Positions 43,138 to 53,001 are shown, numbered from the stretch's first letter. The stretch is 64,000 nt of DNA from Marinomonas sargassi (GCF_025716875.1 NZ_JAOVZB010000005.1:124001-188000), one strand, 5' to 3'. Numbers and translations: made by a program. The notes: generated by a model not told the origin, from the sequence alone.

Positions 43138-44028
43138 ATGAACTTAGACCATATAAAAATATTCCTTGCGGTTTATCGCGCTAAAAGCTTTACCCTAGTG
43201 GCTAAAGATCTTGATGTTGCGGCGTCGTCTATTTCACGCGCGATAGCCACGCTTGAAGGTCAGCTTAAAATCAGGCTTTTCCAAAGGACAACACGTAATC
43301 TTGCTCCTACACAGGCAGGCATAGACTATTTTCATCGGATTCAACCACTGTTTGATGAACTCGAATGCGTAAATCAAGAAATTACCGATAATTCATCTGA
43401 ACCTTCAGGCTCACTGCGCATCACCGCTTCTATATCATTTGGACAGATAGTCTTAACGCCTTTATTGAAAGAGTTTCTCCAGAAATACCCAAAAGTGACC
43501 CCTGAAATTACCCTATCTGATTCACGGGATAATATTATTACTGAACAGTTTGATATAGCGATTCGACAGGGGAAGTTATCCGACAGTAGCTTAGTCGCAA
43601 GAAAGTTGATCGATGTTAAGTACCTCTTAGTTGCAAGCCCTACTTATTTAGAACAGGCTGCACCTATCCAATGCCCAGAAGAAATTATGCAGCATCCGCT
43701 AATCACATTTAGTTATTCAGGGTTTAATAAGGAATGGTATTTCAAGCAAGATGATCAAATCGATACTATCGCTATTCGCCCCATACTAACCTTAACAACT
43801 GCTTCCGCTATTAAGACCTGCGTCACCAAGGGAATGGGGTTAACGATATTACCCGAGTGGTCAATACAAGATGAAATTCTTTCGAGGGAGCTCGTTGAAG
43901 TTTTACCTGATTGGGCTTTCTCTGGCCTACCAGTCGAAACTGGTGTCTGGCTGATGTACCCTTCCCGTGCTTTTATACCAGCGAAAACCGCAGCATTTAT
44001 GAACTTTTTATTAGACAAGGTAGGTTAA
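43138..44028 (+). CDS. LysR family transcriptional regulator
   Basis: 296 residues. N-terminal winged helix-turn-helix (MNLDHIKIFLAVYRAKSF, then AASSISRAIATLEGQL and RLFQRTTR), followed by the periplasmic-binding-like effector domain. It is divergent from azoR-SDR with a dyad operator between, so it is the likely regulator of those genes. The effector is not predictable. Confidence 0.92.
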   Translation: MNLDHIKIFLAVYRAKSFTLVAKDLDVAASSISRAIATLEGQLKIRLFQRTTRNLAPTQAGIDYFHRIQPLFDELECVNQEITDNSSEPSGSLRITASISFGQIVLTPLLKEFLQKYPKVTPEITLSDSRDNIITEQFDIAIRQGKLSDSSLVARKLIDVKYLLVASPTYLEQAAPIQCPEEIMQHPLITFSYSGFNKEWYFKQDDQIDTIAIRPILTLTTASAIKTCVTKGMGLTILPEWSIQDEILSRELVEVLPDWAFSGLPVETGVWLMYPSRAFIPAKTAAFMNFLLDKVG

Positions 44029-44121
44029 TATAGAAATGCGATAGCTACCAATAAAGTCCATTTATAAAACTCTTTAAAAGAGCCTGCTATACAACTTAAT
44101 AAGATTTATGGGCGCCCTTCC

Positions 44122-45651
44122 CTAGTCTTCCCAGCTAGGCAAAGTAACAACCAGTTTAGTAGTGCTTTCTCCACACTCTAGTTTGATATCGCCACGCTGG
44201 GCACGTGCCATTAAGCGAGCAGAATGGGTACCAATTCCTGAACCGTCTTCTTTTTCAGCCGTGGAAAATTTATCGAAAAAGTTACCTCTAATTGACTCGG
44301 GAACCGTTCCAGTGTTTTCAATTTCCAGCACTACCATAGAGTCGACTTTACTAAACTGTATTTTAATTTCAGAATTGTCATCACTTGCTTCAATGGCATT
44401 TTTAAGTAGATTTTCTGCCAGAATATAGCAAAGCAACTCTTCCCCTACGATATACCAAGGGTCCTCTGAATGAGCAGCAAAACTTACTGATTTTTCATTC
44501 ATAATACCTTGTAAATCTTGCTCAATACGCAAGACTATCTTATCTAAATCGACTTTTTCCTGTTTCGATTTATAGGTTCCTTGTTCTATTTTGATCAATT
44601 TCTGTGAGCTATTTATCATGGCCAACATTCGATAGGAAGCCGACTCCATGGATAGGATATGATTCGTCGCGTCTTTAGGTATATCTGGATTGTCTATAAG
44701 CTCTGTCAGGTGGTAGATCATGCCAATAAGAGGGGTTTTCAGATCATGTCGAATAATCAGCTGCATCTCTTCCCTTAGCCTGCTATTTTCCAGCATCAAA
44801 TCCAGCTCTTGCGCCATAGAGTCTCTTCCACTTTTTAGGCGTAAATGATTTTTCACCCTAGCTTTTACGATAGCTGGCTCCGAAGGTTTGATCACATAAT
44901 CAACTCCGCCTATTTCGAAGCCTTTCGTCATATCAACAGAGCTGTCTCTAGAAGTAAGAAAAATAACAGGGATACCCTGCGTGTCTGGGTTTTTTTGTAA
45001 CTCTTCACATGCTTCAAAGCCACTCATACCTGGCGGCATACTGACATCCATTAATATGAGGTCAGGCGGCGATGCAAAGCAGATTTTTAACGCTTGCTCC
45101 CCTGAAGAAGCCACTTTTACTCGATACTCTTTCTGAAACAAATTAACCAAAACATCCACATTGCTAGCCACATCATCTACCACTAAAAGAGTAGATTTCT
45201 CTTCTACTTTAGCAGCAGGAGGACGCAAGTTACTTTGTAAATACTGCGCCATCCCCTCTGGGCTACCTACAAGGAAGCACCTTTCAATTTTCTCTTTCAA
45301 TGCTTTCACATTAAAAGGCTTTACTAGAAAGTCAGTAACGCCAGAAGAAATCACCTCCATAACACGCCGTTTGTCTGTTTCAGCCGTGATCATTAAAAAA
45401 GGGATTTTTTTATAGGAAGGAAGGCGGCGGACTTCTTTTAAAAGATCGACACCATTCATTTTAGGCATGTTCCAATCGCAAATAATAAAATCGCATTGCT
45501 GAGACTCAACGATTTTCATTGCGGTTGTACCACTCGCGGCTTGAATAACATTCCCCGCACCTAACTGACTTAAAGACCGAGAGACTAATTGTCGTACTGC
45601 TTCTTGATCATCAACAATAAGAAAACTCTTGCCTTTAATCATCTCTTCCAT
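44122..45651 (-). CDS. two-receiver histidine kinase (REC-REC-HK), soluble
   Basis: 509 residues with no membrane segment. Receiver 1 (about 8-125) has Asp59 in FIICDWNMPKMNG. Receiver 2 (about 152-270) has Asp202 in LILMDVSMPPGMSG. A short coiled coil leads to the kinase with H-box RHDLKTPLIGM (His302), N-box ENLLKNAIEAS and a G-box region GSGIGTHSARLMA. The H-box is HDLKTP rather than HELRTP. Cytoplasmic kinases with two N-terminal receivers integrate input from other kinases. The divergent REC-HPt gene (45961) offers a relay partner. ATG 45651 has AAGG seven bases upstream. Confidence 0.88.
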   Translation of the reverse strand: MEEMIKGKSFLIVDDQEAVRQLVSRSLSQLGAGNVIQAASGTTAMKIVESQQCDFIICDWNMPKMNGVDLLKEVRRLPSYKKIPFLMITAETDKRRVMEVISSGVTDFLVKPFNVKALKEKIERCFLVGSPEGMAQYLQSNLRPPAAKVEEKSTLLVVDDVASNVDVLVNLFQKEYRVKVASSGEQALKICFASPPDLILMDVSMPPGMSGFEACEELQKNPDTQGIPVIFLTSRDSSVDMTKGFEIGGVDYVIKPSEPAIVKARVKNHLRLKSGRDSMAQELDLMLENSRLREEMQLIIRHDLKTPLIGMIYHLTELIDNPDIPKDATNHILSMESASYRMLAMINSSQKLIKIEQGTYKSKQEKVDLDKIVLRIEQDLQGIMNEKSVSFAAHSEDPWYIVGEELLCYILAENLLKNAIEASDDNSEIKIQFSKVDSMVVLEIENTGTVPESIRGNFFDKFSTAEKEDGSGIGTHSARLMARAQRGDIKLECGESTTKLVVTLPSWED

Positions 45652-45960
45652 GAATTAGCCTTCTGTCATCAAAATAGTAAATAGGTATGGTATCTACATG
45701 TTTAGCTCAAGGTATTTTGCGATAGCGTACTTAAATTAAAAGCTAGCTAATAATTACGCAAAGCTTCAAGTTAAGCACATTAGAAAAACATAAGATAAAT
45801 TAATACTAAGAACAAATGCAAAATCTTACATTTTGAAATGTTTTACATACACAGTATTGCATAAGACGGTATTATTGCTAATCTATTAGCTAGATATAGA
45901 ATAATTATCTTGCTTTATAAGTGACCTTTATGAAATCACTTAGTCAACATGGAGTTGGAA
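45652..45960. other. divergent promoter region, nothing specific seen
   Basis: About 300 very AT-rich bases between the two signalling genes. It must contain their promoters; no inverted repeat or remnant of a kinase domain was recognised. Confidence 0.5.
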
Positions 45961-47079
45961 ATGCAGCAGCATCAGGGAAAGACGATTGCCGCCTATCAGA
46001 TACCACAAGATAACGAAATATTATCTGTTTCTTATAAAGGCGCACACTTATTACTGGCAGAAGACAACGAGATCAACCAACAAGTTGCTGTCGGTATGCT
46101 CAATTATCTCGGTATTACCTTAGATCTCGTCAAAACAGGCAAAGATGCCATTGATGCTATGAAGAACACCACATCCTATGACGGCATCTTGATGGACTTA
46201 CACATGCCGGAAATGGATGGCCTTGAAGCGACCCGTATCATACGTCAAAACCCAAAATGGCAAAACATTCCTATTATTGCTATGACAGCAAGCTCCACTT
46301 CATCTGATAAAGAACAATGCAACAAAGCGGGAATGAATGACCATATAGCTAAACCCATTATGCCCGCAGACTTATTATCAAAAGTAGCAAGATGGATTAA
46401 AACCGAGCCGTCTCCAGAGAAACCTTCCCTTACTCCACAGCCCAAAACAGCGCCATTACCAGAACGACGCACTCTTAAAAAAGCAACCTATTGGAAAGAA
46501 GTGGATGCCATCACAGGATTAAAGCGTCTAGAACTAAATCAGGAGCTGTATTATAAGCTCCTGTTGAAATTTGCTACAGATTATGAAAATACACCACACA
46601 CATTAAACAGCTTGCTCAAACAACCAGAGGATAAAGTCTCTTCCTTTGTAAAAGCCTCTCAACTTATGCACAGCATTAAAGGAGTTGCAGGCAATTTAGG
46701 CATTGTAAAAATACACCACCTTGCTGCCGAACTAGAAATGGCCTACAAGGCAGGCATTATGGTCGACCTATCCGAATTAGAGACAAAAATGGAAATGGTT
46801 TGCAGCGAGATACACCACAACCTAGATGAACTGCAAGAAGAAAAAACGGCTGAAAAAGAAGAGTTGTCAGTATCAACAGAACTACTTACAGACTTAACAG
46901 AACTCAAAACTCTACTCGAAGAATATGACTCGGAAGCTAAACAAGTTCTAAATAGGATGCTGCAAACATACGGAGAAAATACGCCATTAAAATCCGTTTC
47001 AAATGCACTAGAAGAGTACCAATTTGATCAGGCTCATCAGCTAGTTGAAGATTTAGAAGGGGTACTTAAGAACCTGTAA
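45961..47079 (+). CDS. REC-HPt phosphorelay protein
   Basis: 372 residues from ATG 45961 (GGAG six bases upstream; ATG 45949 is inside that site). A receiver (about 30-145) has the acidic pocket LAEDNE and phosphoacceptor Asp79 in LMDLHMPEMDG. A Pro-rich linker leads to an HPt domain with His237 in LMHSIKGVAGNLG, and a helical C-terminal third. The receiver looks like the C-terminal one of BarA-type hybrid kinases (AEDNEINQQVA), but no kinase core is present, so it probably acts as a phosphotransfer shuttle. The divergent REC-REC-kinase is the natural partner. No output domain is visible. Confidence 0.85.
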   Translation: MQQHQGKTIAAYQIPQDNEILSVSYKGAHLLLAEDNEINQQVAVGMLNYLGITLDLVKTGKDAIDAMKNTTSYDGILMDLHMPEMDGLEATRIIRQNPKWQNIPIIAMTASSTSSDKEQCNKAGMNDHIAKPIMPADLLSKVARWIKTEPSPEKPSLTPQPKTAPLPERRTLKKATYWKEVDAITGLKRLELNQELYYKLLLKFATDYENTPHTLNSLLKQPEDKVSSFVKASQLMHSIKGVAGNLGIVKIHHLAAELEMAYKAGIMVDLSELETKMEMVCSEIHHNLDELQEEKTAEKEELSVSTELLTDLTELKTLLEEYDSEAKQVLNRMLQTYGENTPLKSVSNALEEYQFDQAHQLVEDLEGVLKNL

Positions 47080-47151
47080 CAAGATAAAACAATACCGCCA
47101 AATAGAAAATCCAACAAAGCAGGTAAGCGCTTCACATACGCAAGTCAGCTC

Positions 47152-47469
47152 CTAAGGAACTCCTAGTAAACGAAGACCTGCTGTTACAAAAGTCCCTACA
47201 AATAAAACACCTAATATATTCACTCGATAATATGCCAAGCCCCCAGCTGTTACGACACCAATACAACGAGCCCACCCTGCAAACGCACCCGCTTCGTATA
47301 TCATAACGACAGCAGCAACAGAAATAAGCAATACCATCCCCATATTATTTAATAGCTCTTCATAGCGCTGAAAGTCTGGTACATATTGCTCCATTACCGA
47401 ACCAAAATAACGAAAAGCAAAGGTACCAAGTGCTAAAATAGCCATACTAAAAATCAATAATAAAGTCAT
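47152..47469 (-). CDS. azlD: branched-chain amino acid exporter small subunit, AzlD type
   Basis: 105 residues with three to four membrane helices, matching AzlD/YgaH. It overlaps azlC by four bases (ATGA). Together AzlCD export branched-chain amino acids or analogues. It ends about 70 bases from the converging REC-HPt gene. Confidence 0.82.
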   Translation of the reverse strand: MTLLLIFSMAILALGTFAFRYFGSVMEQYVPDFQRYEELLNNMGMVLLISVAAVVMIYEAGAFAGWARCIGVVTAGGLAYYRVNILGVLFVGTFVTAGLRLLGVP

Positions 47470-48149
47470 GCTCTTTCGCTCTTTTTAGTATCTGCTTTAA
47501 CCCTTTTTGTTGTAAAAAAAAGTGCTAAAGAAGATAACAGTACAGGCAAACCAACCGGTAGAAAGGGGGTTGTTAATAAAGCTATTAACGCACCGAACAA
47601 TGCTGTTACCTTTTTATTTATTGTGCTCAAGTTAGGAAGCACCAAAGCTAGTATTAGAGAAGGGAACAAGGCATCTAAACCAAAGCTTTCGGGGTGAGTT
47701 ATTAAATCTCCAAATAGCCCTCCTACTAATATTCCCAGTGGCCAGCAGACAATAATACCAAGACCGCATAACCAATAAGCCCGCCTCCTTTCTTTTCTAC
47801 TACTTTGAGCCAGAGCAAAAGCCACACTTTCATCATTCATTAGATGACATCCCAATAGCCTTTGTTTTCCTGCACCAACTTCATTTTTTACAGAAACCCC
47901 AAAAGGCAAATGCCGCGCATTAACTAACAAGCCAGCCAGCGCCGCCGTAAACGGGCTACCTCCAGCCGCAAGCACAGAAACAAATAAAAACTCAGAGGCA
48001 CCTGCCAATACGACGATAGACAAGACAAATGGAATCCAAAGCTCCACTCCAAGATTCACAGCAGAGGCACCAAAAGACACACCAACAATGCCATCGATCA
48101 AGCAGACGAGAAGGATACTACGAGTCACTTTATCTATTTTAAAAACCAT
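47466..48149 (-). CDS. azlC: branched-chain amino acid exporter large subunit, AzlC type
   Basis: 227 residues with about six to seven membrane helices. The stretch NARHLPFGVSV and the following HLMNDESVAFAL are the AzlC/YgaZ signatures. Inner-membrane efflux of valine/leucine-type amino acids. Transcribed with azlD from a 99-base region shared with the divergent XRE-cupin regulator, which is likely its controller. Confidence 0.88.
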   Translation of the reverse strand: MVFKIDKVTRSILLVCLIDGIVGVSFGASAVNLGVELWIPFVLSIVVLAGASEFLFVSVLAAGGSPFTAALAGLLVNARHLPFGVSVKNEVGAGKQRLLGCHLMNDESVAFALAQSSRKERRRAYWLCGLGIIVCWPLGILVGGLFGDLITHPESFGLDALFPSLILALVLPNLSTINKKVTALFGALIALLTTPFLPVGLPVLLSSLALFFTTKRVKADTKKSERA

Positions 48150-48248
48150 ACATTAGTCTTTTATAGCGAACAATTGAACTATATAATGAACAAACAACAA
48201 CTGTTCGTCAAATAAAACATTCGTTTTTTATAAAAAACAGGACACCAC

Positions 48249-48806
48249 ATGACACAATCAACTGCCGACCCCAAAAAAATCATATCGGCCTCTTTGCAAA
48301 GAGAACGACTCAAAAAAGGTTATTCACTCGGGAAGCTTGCAAAAGTTGCGGGAGTGTCTAAATCGACGTTATCTCAACTAGAGGCAGGAGTAGGAAATCC
48401 AAGCATTGAAACTCTATGGTCACTAAGTACCGCGTTAGAAATTCCTTTTTCTGTTTTACTGGAACAGCAAAAACCAATAGTTCAAGTATTACGCAAAGGT
48501 GAAGGAACCGCAGTGAATTCGGGGCAAGCAGATTACAAAGCTATCCTATTAGCAAACTGTCCTGCTTCTGCTCGGCGCGACCTTTATCTGACCTTAGTTC
48601 AACCTGACGAGATACATCACTCGCAACCTCACTCAAAAGGTACTATTGAACACGTTATAATTGCTCAAGGTCGAGCATTAGTTGGATTAGAAGAAGAGCC
48701 CATAGAGCTCAATCCAGGAGATTACATTTGCTACCCAGGTGATCAGGCTCATGTATTCAGAGCCCTAGAAAAAAACACTATGGCTGTATTTGTAACAGAA
48801 CATTAA
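48249..48806 (+). CDS. XRE-family regulator with C-terminal cupin
   Basis: 185 residues. A helix-turn-helix at about 15-70 (RERLKKGYSLGKLAKVAGVSKSTL, shown in part; LEAGVGNPSIETLWSLS) is followed by a small beta-barrel cupin (about 105-180; GTIEHVIIAQG, ELNPGDYICYPGDQAHVF). This type senses a small ligand and often controls an adjacent exporter. Divergent from azlCD. AGGA lies six bases ahead of the ATG. A 14-bp hairpin follows the gene. Confidence 0.9.
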   Translation: MTQSTADPKKIISASLQRERLKKGYSLGKLAKVAGVSKSTLSQLEAGVGNPSIETLWSLSTALEIPFSVLLEQQKPIVQVLRKGEGTAVNSGQADYKAILLANCPASARRDLYLTLVQPDEIHHSQPHSKGTIEHVIIAQGRALVGLEEEPIELNPGDYICYPGDQAHVFRALEKNTMAVFVTEH

Positions 48807-48822
48807 AAAATCATTTTTAGAC

Positions 48823-48854
48823 AGAATAGTTCATTTTATGAAATGAACTATTCT
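48823..48854. repeat. 14-bp inverted repeat after the XRE-cupin gene
   Basis: AGAATAGTTCATTT, four bases, then AAATGAACTATTCT, a perfect stem of 14 pairs. No T-run follows, so it may be a weak terminator or an operator-like site; the AATGAAC word also occurs in the azlC promoter region near 48186. Confidence 0.7.
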
Positions 48855-48978
48855 AGGAGATATCTCAATTTTGTCCCATAAAGAAAAAATGTGTTTTACA
48901 GACAAAAATTAAAAATAATTATTTTCCTTATAAAGCCAGTAAAAACGAGGATTAAAGAGTTATTTTCCATTATAAAAA

Positions 48979-49055
48979 TGGCGCGCCCGAGAGGATTCGA
49001 ACCTCCGGCCTTCGCCTCCGGAGGGCGACGCTCTATCCAGCTGAGCTACGGGCGC
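48979..49055 (-). tRNA. tRNA-Arg (CCG)
   Basis: 77-nt cloverleaf on the minus strand, acceptor GCGCCCG, anticodon loop CTCCGGA with CCG, T loop TTCGAAT, encoded CCA. Confidence 0.96.
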
Positions 49056-49500
49056 ATGTCTTGGCTAGAAGAGTGTTAAGCCAATTAGGATGGTGCTGTA
49101 TTCTAATCGAATTCCTTTAGGATTCCAGTACTTAATATAAGTTCTATCAACTTTCATTGCTTTAGGTGCCCCGTTTTTTTAAAGCAAAGCCAGAAGTGCC
49201 TTCTATTTATTACCCCTTCCAGCCATTAAGGTGGCCAAGCAATCATTGTACTGCTAGCCATTACATTCAAGGCTCCAATTATTCACGATACCTCTAACCC
49301 AAAACTCAGCTCATTTGTAAGTTACTTATTTGAAGTTAACTTGGGTTTGACCACTACAAAACGAAACATTAGGATAACAATTAGAAAAACATGGATACAT
49401 AAAAGAAAACCTAAGACAGGCGTGCTTATATTTCTGAAACATCACTCAGAATCAAGGTTAAGCCGTTAAAGTACCTACAGACTTAGTAAAGGGATGTCAT
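49056..49500. other. gene-free stretch, nothing recognised
   Basis: About 445 AT-rich bases between tRNA-Arg and the dehydrogenase gene. It should hold the tRNA-Arg promoter (minus) and that of the downstream gene (plus). A small dyad GGAATCC-like hairpin near 49110-49125 is the only structure noticed. No frame looks coding. Confidence 0.5.
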
Positions 49501-50457
49501 ATGTGTACTAGGGTTCTTGTTATTGGATCATGTGGTCAAATTGGCACTGAGTTAACTCAACAGCTTCGCTTACTTTATGGTGATAGTAATGTCATCGCAT
49601 CGGATATTAAGTTCCCTACCCCTCACAACCCGCATGAAATATTTGAGCATCTAGATGTGCTTGATAACGAGAAGCTATCCTTTGTTATCGAAAAACATAA
49701 GATTACGGACGTCTATTTGATGGCCGCTATGCTATCTGCCACAGCAGAAAAGTCCCCTGAAGCAGCTTGGTCATTGAACATGCAGTCTCTGCTACATGTC
49801 TTAGAGTTAGCTAGAAATAAGAAAATCAAAAAAGTCTTTTGGCCCTCTAGCATTGCTGTTTTTGGCCCGACAACACCGAAAGAGAACACACCTCAGTTTA
49901 CTATTACCGAGCCGACGACAGTTTATGGCATCAGCAAACTTTCTGGCGAAAGGTGGTGTGAGTATTATCACCAAAATTACGATGTGGATGTGCGCAGCAT
50001 ACGCTACCCGGGAATCATCAGCTGGTTAACCCCAGCAGGTGGCGGCACTACAGATTACGCTGTCGATATTTATCATGAAGCATTTAAGTCCTCAGAATAT
50101 AACTGTTTTCTCTCAGCCAATACCAAGCTACCCATGATGTATATGGAAGATGCTATCAAAGCAGCCATCGTAATCATGCAAGCACCAAAAGAAAATATTC
50201 GAGTAAGGTCTTCTTATAACCTATCAGCAATGAGCTTCACACCAACGGATATTGCCAATGAAATTAGCAAGTACTTCCCTAACTTCAAAGTGACCTACTC
50301 ACCTGACTTTCGTCAGAGAATCGCCGACAGTTGGCCTTCAAGCATTGATGATAGTCACGCCAGAGATGACTGGGGATGGCGCCATTCTTTCGACATTTTG
50401 TCTATGAGCAATGACATCATTACAAATTTAAAAACACAGAGTTCAAAAGCTTCTTAA
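49501..50457 (+). CDS. SDR-type L-threonine 3-dehydrogenase-like protein
   Basis: 318 residues, extended SDR/epimerase fold. NAD motif VIGSCGQIGTEL near the N-terminus, YGISKLSGERWCEYY with the catalytic Tyr-x-x-x-Lys, and SIRYPGIISWLTPAGGGTTDYAVDI, a stretch characteristic of short-chain threonine dehydrogenases (those of Cytophaga/Flavobacterium and trypanosomes). These oxidise threonine to 2-amino-3-ketobutyrate with NAD. The usual partner kbl is not adjacent, so the pathway assignment is less certain than the fold. Monocistronic. Confidence 0.8.
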   Translation: MCTRVLVIGSCGQIGTELTQQLRLLYGDSNVIASDIKFPTPHNPHEIFEHLDVLDNEKLSFVIEKHKITDVYLMAAMLSATAEKSPEAAWSLNMQSLLHVLELARNKKIKKVFWPSSIAVFGPTTPKENTPQFTITEPTTVYGISKLSGERWCEYYHQNYDVDVRSIRYPGIISWLTPAGGGTTDYAVDIYHEAFKSSEYNCFLSANTKLPMMYMEDAIKAAIVIMQAPKENIRVRSSYNLSAMSFTPTDIANEISKYFPNFKVTYSPDFRQRIADSWPSSIDDSHARDDWGWRHSFDILSMSNDIITNLKTQSSKAS

Positions 50458-50591
50458 AAGGTATTGTTAACAGATAACTTCCAAGCAGATAAAAGTACAG
50501 CAAAAGTGAAAATCGCCAGCTCATCACTTTTTAGTGCTTTTAAGCTGTTACAATTCTTATTCAAATACTGTTTCGATAAAGGTCTTTCTCT

Positions 50592-50933
50592 GTGCAGACT
50601 ATCTCTCAAGCAATTACTAAAGCCATTGGTAAAATAGTGCTTATCGCTAGTATCACCAGCGTTGGCGTTATCAATACCACTCAAGCGGCACGTTCAGGGG
50701 AGCAGGTGTTTAACACCACTTGTATAGCTTGCCATATCAGCGGTGCCGCAGGGGCGCCAAGGCTTGGAGAGAAAGCAGATTGGCAGCCTAGAATCGAAAA
50801 AGGTTTAGAGAGTTTATTGGCTACCAGTATAAAAGGCATCGGCGCTATGCCGCCTAAAGGTATGTGCGGAAATTGTAGCGATGAAGAGCTGTTAAACAGC
50901 ATTCAGTTCATGATAGATAACAGCCAAAACTAA
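50592..50933 (+). CDS. cytochrome c5-like periplasmic c-type cytochrome
   Basis: 113 residues starting at GTG 50592. The signal peptide (core IVLIASITSVGVI) is cleaved near TTQA-A. The haem motif is C44-I-A-C-H48, with Met86 in GAMPP as the second axial ligand. The CGNC pair at 92-95 is the extra disulfide typical of cytochrome c5. A small soluble electron carrier in the periplasm; its partners are not shown by context. Converges with rep, only 19 bases apart. Confidence 0.9.
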   Translation: MQTISQAITKAIGKIVLIASITSVGVINTTQAARSGEQVFNTTCIACHISGAAGAPRLGEKADWQPRIEKGLESLLATSIKGIGAMPPKGMCGNCSDEELLNSIQFMIDNSQN

Positions 50934-50952
50934 TAACGGAGTATGCTAGTTG

Positions 50953-53001
50953 TTAGTCCCCTAGCATGGCTTTTAATGCCGAAAGTGACGCCTGACCACG
51001 CTCTTTTTTAACCGTTTCAGATTCATCCCCTCGGCCTTCCCAAACCAAATCTTCTTCCGGTAGTTCATCGAGGAAACGACTTGGTAAACAATCTATTTCT
51101 TCACCGTACTGGCGGCGTTTAGAAGCCAAAGTAATGCACAGGGTTCGTTTAGCACGGGTAATGCCCACATAAGCTAAACGACGCTCCTCTTCAATGTCAT
51201 CACTTTCAATACTGTTGCGGTGCGGTAGCAATTCCTCTTCACAGCCCATAAGAAATACATGGGGGTATTCAAGGCCTTTCGACGCATGCAGAGTCAGCAA
51301 TTGAACCTTGTCTTCGTCTTCCTCTTCTTCTTGTCGCTCTAGCATATCAATCAGCAGCAATTTACTAATGGCCTGATCTAAGCCTGCGGTTTCGTCTTCT
51401 TCCCAAGCCGATTCCATCATGCGCTGGATAGACTCCAACAAGAAACGAACGTTCTCAATACGTCGCTCTGCCGCTTTTGCGGAGGAGCTTTGCTCCTGAA
51501 TCCAGCCATAATAGTCCATGTCATGAATCATCTGTTCGATCACAGGGACGGGAGACGCCCCTTCTAAGCGACGACGTAAGATAGACATCCAAAACTCGAA
51601 CTCTTGCAGGCTTTTTAATGATCGCCCTGTCACGGTTTCTTCTAGGGCTTTATCTCCCGATGCTTCAAACAAGCTAACGCCCAATTGAGTCGCTAGGTTG
51701 CCCACTTTTTCAAGAGTTGCTGGGCCAATTTCTCGGCGTGGAAGGTTCACAACTCGCAAGAAAGCATTGTCATCCGCAGGGTTCACCAAGAGGCGCAAAT
51801 ACCCCATTAGATCTTTAATCTCTGCACGGGAGAAAAAGGAAGTACCGCCGTTCATCTTGTAGGGGATACGATAAGCCTGAAGCTTAATTTCCAACAATCT
51901 TGCCTGATGATTACCACGGTACAGCACAGCAAAATCACGGTAAGGAATATCATGACGCAAATGTTTGGATTGGATTTCGGCCGCGACACGCTCAGATTCA
52001 GAATCTTCATTACGGGTCACCATGACGCGTATCGGGTCGCCTTCCCCAAGGTCACTCCATAGGGCTTTGTCATACACGTGGGGGTTATTGGCAATGAGTG
52101 TATTGGCGGCTTTCAATATGGTTTTTGTCGAACGGTAATTTTGCTCTAGCTTCACCAACTTGAGGTTTGGGTAATCCACCGATAGGCGCTCAAGGTTTTC
52201 TGGTCGAGCACCACGCCACGCATAAATGGATTGGTCATCGTCCCCTACTAAGGTAAAACAACGACGATAGCCAGCCAGTAATCGAATCAATTCATACTGG
52301 CTACCATTGGTGTCTTGGCACTCATCCACCAGCAGATAACGCACTTTTTTCTGCCAACGATCACGCAGTTCATCGCTTGCCATCAAAAGGCTTACAGGCA
52401 GTAAAATCAAGTCATCAAAATCCACTGCGTTATAGGCGCGTAGATAGCGCTGATACAAAGCATACACCTGTGCTGCTAACAGAAACTCTTCCGTATCCGC
52501 ATTGGTCATAGCTTCTTGTGGTGTAGTGAGGTCGTTTTTCCAATTAGAAATGGTGTTCTGACAAAAGGCGGTGGAATCCGTTTGACCATTAAACTCTTTA
52601 TCTAGCACCTCTTTGATTAAGTCAAAAGAGTCTTGCGAATCAAACAGAGTAAAGCCTTCTTTCAGCCCTGCTTGGCGGTATTCACGGCGTAAAATACGTA
52701 AGCCTAAATTGTGAAAGGTCGAGATACTCAGGCCACGACTCTCAGGTTTCGACAGCATGCTGACTACCCGCTCTTTCATCTCACGGGCAGCCTTGTTGGT
52801 AAAGGTCACAGCGATAATGCTACTGGCCTTAAATCCGCACGTTTGAATCAAATAGGCGATTTTCGTCGTAATTACACTGGTTTTCCCCGAACCTGCTCCT
52901 GCTAATACCAAAAGGGGACCATCAATCTGCTTGACCGCATCCAATTGGCGATCGTTTAGATTTTTCAGGCGATGGGAGATAGATGGCAGGGCTTCGCTCA
53001 T
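50953..53001 (-). CDS. rep: ATP-dependent DNA helicase Rep
   Basis: 682 residues, close to E. coli Rep (673). A superfamily 1A helicase: NDRQLDAV at the Q-motif, Walker A GAGSGKT at 35-41, VDECQDTN for Walker B, GDDDQSIYAWRGA for motif III, LTLHASKGLEYPHV, and GITRAKRTL for motif VI. Cytoplasmic 3'-5' helicase that removes proteins ahead of replication forks. Rep rather than UvrD is chosen for its length and the C-terminal RFLDELPEEDLVWEG segment. Confidence 0.95.
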   Translation of the reverse strand: MSEALPSISHRLKNLNDRQLDAVKQIDGPLLVLAGAGSGKTSVITTKIAYLIQTCGFKASSIIAVTFTNKAAREMKERVVSMLSKPESRGLSISTFHNLGLRILRREYRQAGLKEGFTLFDSQDSFDLIKEVLDKEFNGQTDSTAFCQNTISNWKNDLTTPQEAMTNADTEEFLLAAQVYALYQRYLRAYNAVDFDDLILLPVSLLMASDELRDRWQKKVRYLLVDECQDTNGSQYELIRLLAGYRRCFTLVGDDDQSIYAWRGARPENLERLSVDYPNLKLVKLEQNYRSTKTILKAANTLIANNPHVYDKALWSDLGEGDPIRVMVTRNEDSESERVAAEIQSKHLRHDIPYRDFAVLYRGNHQARLLEIKLQAYRIPYKMNGGTSFFSRAEIKDLMGYLRLLVNPADDNAFLRVVNLPRREIGPATLEKVGNLATQLGVSLFEASGDKALEETVTGRSLKSLQEFEFWMSILRRRLEGASPVPVIEQMIHDMDYYGWIQEQSSSAKAAERRIENVRFLLESIQRMMESAWEEDETAGLDQAISKLLLIDMLERQEEEEDEDKVQLLTLHASKGLEYPHVFLMGCEEELLPHRNSIESDDIEEERRLAYVGITRAKRTLCITLASKRRQYGEEIDCLPSRFLDELPEEDLVWEGRGDESETVKKERGQASLSALKAMLGD

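Noticed and set aside
45652-47079. REC-HPt gene as a truncated hybrid kinase
   Set aside because: The upstream 300 bases hold no trace of a kinase core and the gene has its own ribosome site, so a natural stand-alone protein is more likely.
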